A stretch of DNA of 5,214 bases from an uncultured Desulfovibrio sp. (GCA_900550745.1 URTO01000165.1:1-5214); one strand, 5' to 3'; positions 1 through 5,104 are shown, counted from the stretch's first letter. Program-made: numbers and translations. The notes: generated by a model from the sequence alone, not told the origin.

Positions 1-45
1 TTTTAATTATAGTATGTGAAAAAAAGAAGACGAAAAAGGGTAGTT

Positions 46-66
46 TTGAAAAATTCATTTTTTCAA
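46..66. repeat. 8-bp inverted repeat, candidate activator site
   Basis: TTGAAAAA (46-53) and TTTTTCAA (59-66) are perfect reverse complements separated by 5 bases. The repeat lies about 70-90 bases upstream of the predicted sigma-54 start point, roughly where enhancer-binding-protein sites are found. A similar TTTTTGAAAAA motif occurs at 5193-5203, upstream of the other sigma-54 promoter. An operator role is inferred; A/T-rich dyads also arise by chance in such DNA. Confidence 0.35.
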
Positions 67-107
67 CAAAAAGACACAAACGGTATATTGCCATATCTCG
101 GATTAGA

Positions 108-123
108 TGGCATGGTTTCTGCG
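108..123 (+). promoter_or_regulatory. Sigma-54 (-24/-12) promoter of the MHS transporter gene
   Basis: The element reads TGGCATG-GTTT-CTGC. GG (109-110) and GC (121-122) are separated by exactly 10 bases, as sigma-54 holoenzyme requires. The -24 box matches TGGCACG at 6 of 7 positions and the -12 box matches TTGC at 3 of 4. The inferred start point is near 134, giving a leader of about 175 bases before the ATG at 310. The -24 box is identical to that of the promoter at 5144-5159. No better sigma-70 promoter was seen, although a TATTAT at 125-130 lacks a good -35 partner. Confidence 0.6.
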
Positions 124-150
124 GTATTATGCCAATAGGGGCGGAACGGA

Positions 151-188
151 GCCTCTTTCGGCATTGAAAATGAGGCGGAGTTTTTATT
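151..188 (+). terminator. Hairpin plus T-run in the leader, possible attenuator
   Basis: GCCTCTTTC (151-159) can pair with GAAA (166-169) and GAGGC (172-176), leaving a 2-base bulge and a 6-base loop. Four bases later comes TTTTTATT (181-188). This resembles a weak intrinsic terminator placed only ~17 bases after the predicted start point, so it could act as an attenuator. The 4-base gap between stem and T-run weakens the case. Confidence 0.3.
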
Positions 189-278
189 AAATTTTTAATG
201 AGCGGACGGCGGATCCTCAGACGGCCTCGCCCCGCGAATCCCTCACCCGGCGCCGCGGAAGAGGCGGACGGGCAACCC

Positions 279-297
279 GGACGGCGGAAGGCCGTCC
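279..297 (+). promoter_or_regulatory. GC hairpin abutting the transporter ribosome binding site
   Basis: GGACGGC (279-285) and GCCGTCC (291-297) form a perfect 7-bp stem with a GGAAG loop. The stem ends on the base before the AAGGAG ribosome binding site (298-303). The right arm could alternatively pair with upstream copies of the left arm: GGACGGC at 204-210, or GACGGCC at 220-226 (with 290-296). Alternative leader folds that affect translation are therefore possible. A role is inferred only from position. Confidence 0.35.
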
Positions 298-309
298 AAG
301 GAGCATCGC

Positions 310-1638
310 ATGAGCGCACCCAGCAAACGGGAGATCCGCAAGGTCGTCCTTGCCAGTCTGCTCGGAGCCACCATCGAATGGTACGACTTCTTTCTCTACG
401 GGGTTGTGGCGGGCATCGTCTTCAACAAGCTGTTCTTCCCCACCACCGACCCGTTCATAGGCACCATCCTTGCCTACAGCACCTTTGCCATCGGCTATCT
501 GGCGCGTCCCCTCGGCGGGTTCGTCTTCGGCCACTTCGGGGACAAGCTCGGACGTAAGAGCATGCTGGTGCTGACCATGCTCATCATGGGGCTGGCGACC
601 ATCGGCATCGGCCTTGTCCCGACCTATGCCCAGATCGGCATTGCCGCGCCGATCATCCTCCAGACCCTGCGCCTCTGTCAGGGCCTTGGGCTGGGCGGCG
701 AATGGGGCGGTGCTGTGCTCATGACCTATGAATACGCGAGCAAGCGTGAACGCGCCTTCTACGCCAGCATCCCGCAAATGGGCCTTGCCACGGGGCTGTG
801 CCTCTCTTCCGGCGTGGTGGCGCTCCTGTCGTGGGGGCTCTCGAATGAGCAGTTCATGGCATGGGGCTGGCGCTGCGCGTTCCTGATCAGCGTGGTGCTG
901 GTGGGCGTGGCCCTTTATATCCGCATGCACATCCTCGAAACCCCCGACTTCCGCAAGGCGCAGGAACGCGGCAAGACCGAACACAAGAGCCTGCCCATCG
1001 TGCGCGTTTGCAAGGATCACCCCGGCAACATCGCGCTCGGCGTGGGCGCGCGCTGGATCGACGGCGTGTTCTTCAACGTGCTTGCGGTGTTCGTCATTAC
1101 CTATCTGGTGCAGTATGTGGATGTGCCCCGCACGCAGGCGCTCACCGTGGTGATGATCTCCGCCCTGGCCATGTGCCCGTTCATCCTGATCGCCGGGCGT
1201 CTGGCCGACCGTTTCGGGCGCGGCAAGGTGTACGGTTTGGCGAGCCTGCTCTGTGGGGTGTCCATCTTCCCCTCCTTCTGGCTGATGGAAGGGAGCGGCG
1301 GCAACCTGTTCCTCATCGGGCTTGCGATTATCATCCCTCTGAGCGTATTCTACGCGGGCGTGTTCGGCCCTGAGGCGGCGCTGTTCTCCGACCTGTTCCC
1401 GCCGGACGTCCGTTATACCGGCATTTCCATCGTGTACCAGTTCCCCGGCTTCCTCGTCGCGGGCATCGTGCCCGGCCTGTGTACCCTGTTTATGAAGTGG
1501 AATGACGGCGATCCCCTCTACGTCTGCCTGTTCACGCTTCTTGCCGGCCTCACGAGTGCCGTGTCCGCCTTTATCATCCAGCGCAAGCACAATGCCGCGG
1601 TTCGCAGAAGCGCCGACGGCGAAGTTGAGCACGTGTAA
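310..1638 (+). CDS. MFS transporter, metabolite:H+ symporter (MHS) family
   Basis: This 442-residue, hydrophobic, 12-TM-type protein of the cytoplasmic membrane is predicted to import a small organic solute with protons. MHS-branch signatures are visible: EWYDFFLYG in TM1 (residues 23-31), the MFS motif A variant GHFGDKLGRK between TM2 and TM3 (74-83), QGLGLGGEWGGA (124-135), WGWR before TM6 (185-188), the second-half repeat RLADRFGRGK (297-306) and a GPEAALFSDLFP..VRYTG stretch (353-371). The length matches KgtP/ShiA-like members, and there is no C-terminal coiled-coil extension of the ProP osmosensor type. Known MHS substrates include dicarboxylates, 2-oxoglutarate, shikimate and betaines; the substrate here cannot be assigned. 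The ATG at 310 is supported by AAGGAG at 298-303 with a 6-base gap. It appears to be transcribed alone from the sigma-54 promoter at 108-123; the next gene on this strand is about 350 bases away. Confidence 0.93.
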   Translation: MSAPSKREIRKVVLASLLGATIEWYDFFLYGVVAGIVFNKLFFPTTDPFIGTILAYSTFAIGYLARPLGGFVFGHFGDKLGRKSMLVLTMLIMGLATIGIGLVPTYAQIGIAAPIILQTLRLCQGLGLGGEWGGAVLMTYEYASKRERAFYASIPQMGLATGLCLSSGVVALLSWGLSNEQFMAWGWRCAFLISVVLVGVALYIRMHILETPDFRKAQERGKTEHKSLPIVRVCKDHPGNIALGVGARWIDGVFFNVLAVFVITYLVQYVDVPRTQALTVVMISALAMCPFILIAGRLADRFGRGKVYGLASLLCGVSIFPSFWLMEGSGGNLFLIGLAIIIPLSVFYAGVFGPEAALFSDLFPPDVRYTGISIVYQFPGFLVAGIVPGLCTLFMKWNDGDPLYVCLFTLLAGLTSAVSAFIIQRKHNAAVRRSADGEVEHV

Positions 1639-1654
1639 GATGCCGTAGCGGTAT

Positions 1655-1716
1655 GGGGGATTGGGGAGGGTGGGGCCTTTCTGGAAAAGGGGCCCTTCCT
1701 CCTCCCTTTCCTCCCT
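1655..1716 (+). terminator. Imperfect long G-rich/C-rich hairpin after the transporter gene
   Basis: Seventeen bases after the stop codon comes a cluster of G-runs (GGGGG, GGGG, GGG, GGGG; 1655-1675), then CCTTTCTGGAAAAGG, then an uninterrupted 24-base pyrimidine tract (1693-1716). CCTTT pairs with AAAGG around a CTGGA loop, and outer GGGAGG can pair with CCTCCC at 1701-1706 or 1710-1715, giving a long interrupted stem. It is the only terminator candidate between the two plus-strand genes. There is no clean T-run, so termination is inferred. The G-runs alone also fit a G-quadruplex pattern. Confidence 0.4.
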
Positions 1717-1746
1717 GCCAAGCGGGCCACGGGATGGGGGCGCGTA

Positions 1747-1770
1747 ACGGGCATCCGTACGGGCATCCGT
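1747..1770. repeat. Tandem pair of a 12-bp dyad, ACGG-GCAT-CCGT
   Basis: ACGGGCATCCGT occurs at 1747-1758 and again, directly abutting and identical, at 1759-1770. Each unit is itself an inverted repeat (ACGG/CCGT around GCAT), and the junction CCGTACGG is a perfect palindrome. The arrangement could be a double operator or two small RNA hairpins. No function can be assigned. Confidence 0.6.
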
Positions 1771-1802
1771 TCCCGCTGCGGGCCTCGGCTTGAAAGGCCG
1801 GA

Positions 1803-1912
1803 GGCGTGGGCATTGCGCGCGGAGTAGGCCGGAGGAGGAAAGCCCCCAAACCTCTCCCGGCGTGGCGCATTGCGTGCTGAGTGGATCGCCGGAAACGGAG
1901 CCTATCCGATCC
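1803..1912. repeat. Degenerate ~56-nt direct duplication
   Basis: A unit starting GGCGTGG-GCATTGCG-CGCGGAGT at 1803 recurs at 1859 as GGCGTGGCGCATTGCG-TGCTGAGT. The first ~25 bases differ by one inserted base and two substitutions. Similarity continues more weakly through CCGGA and AGCC up to a pyrimidine-rich end in each unit. A further GGCG follows at 1913. It looks like an old tandem duplication in non-coding DNA. Confidence 0.45.
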
Positions 1913-1940
1913 GGCGAGGTTCATGGTTTTTAGATGATGC

Positions 1941-1962
1941 GCGGAAGCCGTTGCGCTTCCGC
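1941..1962 (+). promoter_or_regulatory. Strong leader hairpin before the phosphodiesterase gene
   Basis: GCGGAAGC (1941-1948) and GCTTCCGC (1955-1962) form a perfect 8-bp stem with a 6-base loop, ending 23 bases before the ATG at 1986. Just upstream, a second nested hairpin is possible (TCGCCGG 1886-1892 with CCGGCGA 1911-1917, enclosing CGGA/TCCG). No T-run follows, so a terminator is unlikely. An effect on mRNA stability or leader regulation is conceivable but unproven. Confidence 0.4.
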
Positions 1963-1972
1963 ACAACCGATT

Positions 1973-1977
1973 GAAGG
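1973..1977 (+). promoter_or_regulatory. Ribosome binding site that fixes the phosphodiesterase start
   Basis: GAAGG lies 8 bases before the ATG at 1986. It overlaps the alternative in-frame TTG at 1971, which therefore would have no ribosome binding site of its own. This supports the ATG at 1986 as the start. Confidence 0.65.
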
Positions 1978-1985
1978 TAAGCGAA

Positions 1986-2810
1986 ATGCGTATCCTGCAT
2001 CTTTCCGATTTTCATTTGCGCGGCGACGGCGGCCTTTCGTTCCGGGTGGTGGACACCCTCGAATGCCTGCGGGTTGCCGCGGATCATCTCAAGACGCTTG
2101 TTCAAAAGCCCGATGCCTTGGTCATCACGGGCGACTTGGCCGACAGCGGGGACGCGCACGCCTACAGCCTGCTGCATGAGGCGCTTGCGCCGCTTTCCCT
2201 GCCGGTGTACGCCGTGCCCGGCAACCATGATCGCCGCGACAGGATGCGCGAACTGCTGGGGGGCTGGTGCCCCGCCGACGCTTCCGTGGCTCCATACCTG
2301 TGCTATACCGTGGAAGATGGTCCGGTGCGTCTGGTCATGTTGGACACCATGCAGCCGGGTTCGCATTCCGGGCACTGCCCTGAGGCCGTGGCGGACTGGC
2401 TGGAGCGGACGCTTGCGGCCCGCCCCGGCGTCCCGACCCTGCTGTTCATGCACCACCCCCCGTTCGTGACCGGCATGGGCGCGATGGATGAGCCTTTTGA
2501 AAATGTGGGCCGCCTCGCCGACATCCTGAGCCGTTCGCCGTGGGTGCGCCTGAGCTGCGGTCATATGCACCGCCCCATCGTGACCCAGTGGGCGGGCCGC
2601 ATCGCCCTGACCGCCCCCGCCGTGTCCATGCAGATCGATCTCGACCTTTCCCCTGAGGGCGGGGACACCTTCCGCATGGAAACCCCCGGCTACCTGCTGC
2701 ACCATTGGGACGGCACTGTCCTGAACAGCCATATTTGCCAGATTCCGTGTTCGCCCACGTTCTCTGGCCCCCACCCCTTTGTCGGCTCCGTGAACCCCGT
2801 TGAAGGATAG
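1986..2810 (+). CDS. Metallophosphoesterase, class III cyclic-nucleotide phosphodiesterase (CpdA/GpdQ-like)
   Basis: This 274-residue cytoplasmic protein without a signal peptide is predicted to hydrolyse phosphodiesters using two metal ions. The full calcineurin-like motif series is present in order: D-x-H in LSDFHLR (D8, H10), GD (D50), GNHD (N80, H81), the histidine of MHHPPF (H156) and GHMH (H193, H195). This is the layout of CpdA (Icc), Rv0805 and GpdQ, all about 260-280 residues long. Known substrates in the family include cAMP, other phosphodiesters and glycerophosphodiesters; the sequence does not discriminate between them. The start at 1986 is preferred over the upstream TTG because of the GAAGG site. 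The last ~30 residues after the core fold carry no recognised motif. The gene sits alone, 347 bases after the transporter gene, and is followed directly by a strong terminator. A link to the transporter substrate is possible but not shown. Confidence 0.88.
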   Translation: MRILHLSDFHLRGDGGLSFRVVDTLECLRVAADHLKTLVQKPDALVITGDLADSGDAHAYSLLHEALAPLSLPVYAVPGNHDRRDRMRELLGGWCPADASVAPYLCYTVEDGPVRLVMLDTMQPGSHSGHCPEAVADWLERTLAARPGVPTLLFMHHPPFVTGMGAMDEPFENVGRLADILSRSPWVRLSCGHMHRPIVTQWAGRIALTAPAVSMQIDLDLSPEGGDTFRMETPGYLLHHWDGTVLNSHICQIPCSPTFSGPHPFVGSVNPVEG

Positions 2811-2832
2811 CAGATCGGGACGGCATTCCCCC

Positions 2833-2878
2833 AAAAAAGGTTCCCCGTCGGACTGACGGCGGGGAACCTTTTGGTTTT
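2833..2878. terminator. Strong bidirectional intrinsic terminator between converging units
   Basis: AAAAGGTTCCCCG (2835-2847) and CGGGGAACCTTTT (2860-2872) are a perfect 13-bp inverted repeat. Inner CCGTC (2845-2849) can instead pair with GACGG (2855-2859), leaving a short bulge. On the plus strand it is followed by TTTTGGTTTT, and on the minus strand by a run of six T (complement of 2833-2838). It can thus stop the phosphodiesterase transcript and, after a ~200-base 3' tail, the opposing ureohydrolase operon. Confidence 0.88.
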
Positions 2879-2913
2879 GGCCCTGTCACGGGATGCGGCT
2901 GTTCCTTTGCCGC

Positions 2914-2948
2914 ATATCGTGAAAACGCACACTGCAATATCGTGAAAA
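2914..2948. repeat. 12-bp direct repeat with 23-bp period
   Basis: ATATCGTGAAAA occurs at 2914-2925 and 2937-2948. Both copies are preceded by GCA or GCA-like bases. The 23-bp period is close to two helical turns, which would place both copies on one face of the DNA. It lies in the gap between the bidirectional terminator and the end of the binding-protein gene. No gene start is near, so an operator role is not obvious. Confidence 0.5.
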
Positions 2949-3024
2949 TACAGTTCTCTCTCTCAGCCAATTCGGTTGGCGGGCTTCATGGCCGGGCCTT
3001 TTATCGGTCATTCCTTTGGGGCTT

Positions 3025-3048
3025 CAGGAAGGCATCAGCCGTTTCCTG
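3025..3048. repeat. Hairpin in the 3' tail of the minus-strand operon
   Basis: CAGGAA-GGC (3025-3033) pairs with GCC (3038-3040) and TTCCTG (3043-3048) around an ATCA loop with a 2-base bulge. It begins about 28 bases downstream of the binding-protein stop codon on the minus strand. No T-run follows in either direction, so it is more likely an mRNA-stabilising 3' structure than a terminator. Confidence 0.35.
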
Positions 3049-3075
3049 CGGCGCAGCCTTGCTGTTCAGGGACCG

Positions 3076-4134
3076 TTACTTGACGAGCTTGAGGAACTTG
3101 TCGGTGACGTAGGAGGCGTTTTCGACCTTCTTGAGTTCATCGGGGGTGATGCTGCCGATGGAGGCGAAGAACCGGGCGGTGTCGGCCTGCCACTGCTGGG
3201 CGGTGCTTATGCCCTTGGAGGCGTCGAAGAGGGCGAGCTGTCCCTTGATGTCCCATACGGGATGGGATTCCAGATCCAGCCGGGCGAGTTCCTTGGAATA
3301 GGTCTTTCCGGCCCAGTCGAAGAAGAAACGCTGGTATTCGGGGATCAGGTCGTCGATGCTGGACGTCCGCAGGTGTTCGACGCCGCGCAGGTAGACGGAG
3401 AGGAACTTTGCGGTGGTTTCAGGATGGGCGTCGGCGTACTTGGTATCGGCCACGAGGACGAGAGGGGTTCCCTTGCCGCACAGGGCGGCGTTTCCGGCGA
3501 CCTTCCAGCCCTTGTCGGTTCCGGCGTACATATGCGGCGCCCACAGGGCCACGAAGTCGCCGATGCCGTTTTCAAAGGCGGCGAGGGCCTGCGGCTGATC
3601 CATATTCTTGATGGTCACTTCGGAGGCCTTTACGCCGACGGCGTCGAGCCACGCGGTGAGCGCGAAATGGGCTGAGGAAACCGTGGTGCAGAGGATGGTC
3701 TTGCCGCGCACGTCCTCAGGGCGTCCGAACACGCCGGGATGCTTGGGGTTGAGGCCCTGAGTCTTGAAGACGGGGTTGTCGGGGCGGGCGAGCACGGCGA
3801 CACAGGAGGATTCGTCGGTGCCGACGCCGATGATGCTGGTGCCGTAGCGCAGGTTCCCCATCATGGCCGGAACCCCGCCGAGACAGGAATACTGCCATTC
3901 GCCCGCGGGGAGCGCGTTGAGGATGGCCATGCCCGAATCGAAGAACAGGATGTCGATGTCAAGCCCGGCCTCTTTATCCCATCCTTTTTCCTTGGCGTAC
4001 CATATGGCGAAGGTTTCATAGGAATCCATCCACGCCGTGCGGATCTTGGTGAGCGGGGCGGCGGAAACGGCGTTGCACAGGGAGAAGGCCAACACGACGG
4101 CGGCAAGGCCGGAGAAGAACTTGTTCAGGCGCAT
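3076..4134 (-). CDS. Periplasmic substrate-binding protein, NMT1/TauA-SsuA type
   Basis: This 352-residue exported protein is predicted to capture a small ligand in the periplasm for ABC-type uptake. The N-terminus is a classic signal peptide: basic MRLNK, a hydrophobic core at about residues 9-19, and a cleavage site after AVSA (residue 25). Cys20 is not in a proper lipobox (FSLC), so a soluble rather than lipid-anchored form is expected. The mature part has the NMT1/THI5-like pattern: an opening strand KIRTAW, ETFAIWYAKEKGWDKEAGLDIDI, then a GGVPAMMGNLRYG segment and VRGKTILCTTVSSAHFALTAWL. This family includes binding proteins for taurine, sulfonates, thiamine precursors and nitrate. The ATG at 4134 is chosen over an in-frame ATG at 4275 because of the signal peptide and the AAGGAG 6 bases upstream. 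It is the second gene after the ureohydrolase and probably translationally coupled to it. No permease or ATPase gene follows before the terminator, so it is an orphan here. The ligand is inferred, not shown, to be a guanidino compound. Confidence 0.88.
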   Translation of the reverse strand: MRLNKFFSGLAAVVLAFSLCNAVSAAPLTKIRTAWMDSYETFAIWYAKEKGWDKEAGLDIDILFFDSGMAILNALPAGEWQYSCLGGVPAMMGNLRYGTSIIGVGTDESSCVAVLARPDNPVFKTQGLNPKHPGVFGRPEDVRGKTILCTTVSSAHFALTAWLDAVGVKASEVTIKNMDQPQALAAFENGIGDFVALWAPHMYAGTDKGWKVAGNAALCGKGTPLVLVADTKYADAHPETTAKFLSVYLRGVEHLRTSSIDDLIPEYQRFFFDWAGKTYSKELARLDLESHPVWDIKGQLALFDASKGISTAQQWQADTARFFASIGSITPDELKKVENASYVTDKFLKLVK

Positions 4135-4140
4135 GATGAA

Positions 4141-4147
4141 CTCCTTA
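4141..4147 (-). promoter_or_regulatory. Stop codon and ribosome binding site overlap (TAAGGAG)
   Basis: On the minus strand the TAA stop of the ureohydrolase (4147-4145) shares its two A residues with AAGGAG (4146-4141), the ribosome binding site of the binding-protein gene, 6 bases before its ATG. This predicts translational coupling and a single operon. Confidence 0.85.
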
Positions 4148-5098
4148 TGCGGGGTTATGCTTCTTGTTGGCGGCGAGGCAGGCCAGAAACGCATGGATGA
4201 TCCCGGCTGCGGCGAACGAGGTGATGCCCGCGGAATCGGTATCCGGGAGGACTTCCACCAGATCCATCCCGACAAGGCGCTGTCCGGGGCACACGCCGAG
4301 GATCAGCTTGAGGGCCTCATGGGTGGTGAAGCCGCCGATTTCCGGCGTCCCGGTTCCCGGCGCATAGGCGGCGTCGAGGAAGTCGATGTCAAAGGTGACG
4401 AAGACCGGGGTTCCGGGGCTGATCCGGCCGCGCATGATGCGGATCGCCTCGTCCATGCCGATGTCGTGCAGTTCCCACCCGCTGATGACGCGCATCCCCT
4501 TGCCCTTGGCGTAGTCGAGGCTGGAGCGGGAATAGAGGGGGCCTCGGATGCCCGCCTGCGTGCTTTGTTCGGGGAGGATCAGCCCTTCCTCGATGGCCCA
4601 GTGGAAGGTCGTGCCGTGGTTGTAGGGTTTGCCGAAAAAGTCGTCGCCGGTATCGGAGTGGGCATCGAAGTGGAGCAGGGCCACGGGACCGTAACGCTTT
4701 GCCACGGCGCGCAGTTCGGGCAGGGTGATGGAGTGGTCGCCGCCCATGATCACCGGGACGGCCCCGGCGCCGAGCACGCCCGCAACGGCGGCTTCGATAC
4801 GCTCGAAGGACTCGTCGAGATAGCCGGGGATGATGTCCACGTCGCCCGCATCAACGCCTTGGCAGTGCTCGAAAATGTCCACGTCAAGAACGCTGTGGTA
4901 AGATTTCAGGATACTGGAGGCGTCCCGAATGGCCGCCGGGCCGAACCGGCATCCCGGCCTATAAGAGGTCGCCGTGTCGAAAGGCACGCCGAGCACGGCG
5001 AAATCGTTGCCGGAGCAGTCGGCGGAATGCGGCAGGCGTTGAAAGGTGCGGACCCCGCAGAAACGGGGGGAAGCCAGTGAATTGACGGGAACGCCCAT
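4145..5098 (-). CDS. Ureohydrolase of the agmatinase/arginase family
   Basis: This 317-residue cytoplasmic enzyme is predicted to hydrolyse a guanidino group to urea plus an amine using a two-metal centre (usually Mn, Ni in guanidine hydrolases). All six expected metal ligands are visible: H122 in GGDHS, D145/H147/D149 in HFDAHSDT, and D237/D239 in TFDIDFLD. HGT (H161), APGTGTPE (246-253) and a late glutamate in GMDLVEVLP (E282) complete the active-site pattern. The signature reads LDAA where LDPA is usual. SpeB agmatinases are close to this length. Guanidinobutyrase, guanidinopropionase and guanidine hydrolase share the fold, so 'agmatinase' is only a family name here. The ATG at 5098 is preferred: AAGGAG lies 6 bases upstream, while an in-frame ATG at 5155 lies inside the sigma-54 promoter. 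It is the first gene of an operon with the exported binding protein, which suggests an imported substrate rather than purely internal agmatine turnover. Confidence 0.9.
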   Translation of the reverse strand: MGVPVNSLASPRFCGVRTFQRLPHSADCSGNDFAVLGVPFDTATSYRPGCRFGPAAIRDASSILKSYHSVLDVDIFEHCQGVDAGDVDIIPGYLDESFERIEAAVAGVLGAGAVPVIMGGDHSITLPELRAVAKRYGPVALLHFDAHSDTGDDFFGKPYNHGTTFHWAIEEGLILPEQSTQAGIRGPLYSRSSLDYAKGKGMRVISGWELHDIGMDEAIRIMRGRISPGTPVFVTFDIDFLDAAYAPGTGTPEIGGFTTHEALKLILGVCPGQRLVGMDLVEVLPDTDSAGITSFAAAGIIHAFLACLAANKKHNPA

Positions 5099-5104
5099 GT
5101 CATG

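Larger units (their letters stand above)
1..309. other. Gene-free control region and leader upstream of the MHS transporter
   Basis: No convincing coding region is seen here. The first ~135 bases are strongly AT-rich, in contrast to the GC-rich coding DNA that follows. They contain an 8-bp inverted repeat (46-66) and a sigma-54 type promoter (108-122). The rest (about 134-309) would be an unusually long 5' leader of roughly 175 bases. It includes a hairpin with a downstream T-run (151-188), an AT palindrome (186-199, ATTAAA-TT-TTTAAT) and a GC hairpin that touches the ribosome binding site (279-297). The upstream neighbour gene is not in the window. Confidence 0.7.
1639..1985. other. Repeat- and hairpin-rich gene-free gap
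   Basis: No protein-coding sequence with a plausible start and ribosome binding site is seen. The gap contains, in order: a G-run cluster and matching pyrimidine tract (1655-1716), a tandem 12-bp dyad (1747-1770), a hairpin with GCCTC/GAGGC arms (1782-1805), a degenerate ~56-nt duplication (1803-1912), a nested hairpin (1886-1917) and a strong leader hairpin (1941-1962). It must contain the end of the transporter transcript. It probably also holds the promoter of the phosphodiesterase, for which no convincing sigma-70 box was found. Confidence 0.7.

Noticed and set aside
125..130. TATTAT considered as a sigma-70 -10 box for the transporter gene
   Set aside because: No acceptable -35 hexamer is found at 16-18 bases upstream, while the overlapping sigma-54 element has exact spacing.
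170..190. Tiny frame MRRSFY followed by TAA in the transporter leader, considered as a leader peptide
   Set aside because: There is no ribosome binding site upstream and no regulatory codon run. It is likely chance.
202..297. Repeated ACGG segments considered as a guanidine-II (mini-ykkC) riboswitch
   Set aside because: The bases flanking each ACGG do not form the required closing stems, so the two-hairpin ACGR-loop pattern is absent.
217..1632. Long minus-strand open frame (471 codons) opposite the transporter
   Set aside because: It mirrors the transporter gene, is rich in His, Arg, Gly and Glu without domain motifs, and has no ribosome binding site. It is a GC-driven shadow.
1902..2834. 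Minus-strand open frame (310 codons) opposite the phosphodiesterase
   Set aside because: It spans the terminator hairpin and lies antisense to all metallophosphoesterase motifs, and no motif of its own is visible.
3025..3048. Hairpin considered as the terminator of the minus-strand operon
   Set aside because: No T-run follows on the minus strand. The 13-bp hairpin with six T at 2833-2872 is a far better terminator.
4037..5080. Long plus-strand open frame (347 codons) opposite the ureohydrolase
   Set aside because: It lies antisense to a gene with a complete set of catalytic motifs and has no recognisable domain. It is a shadow.
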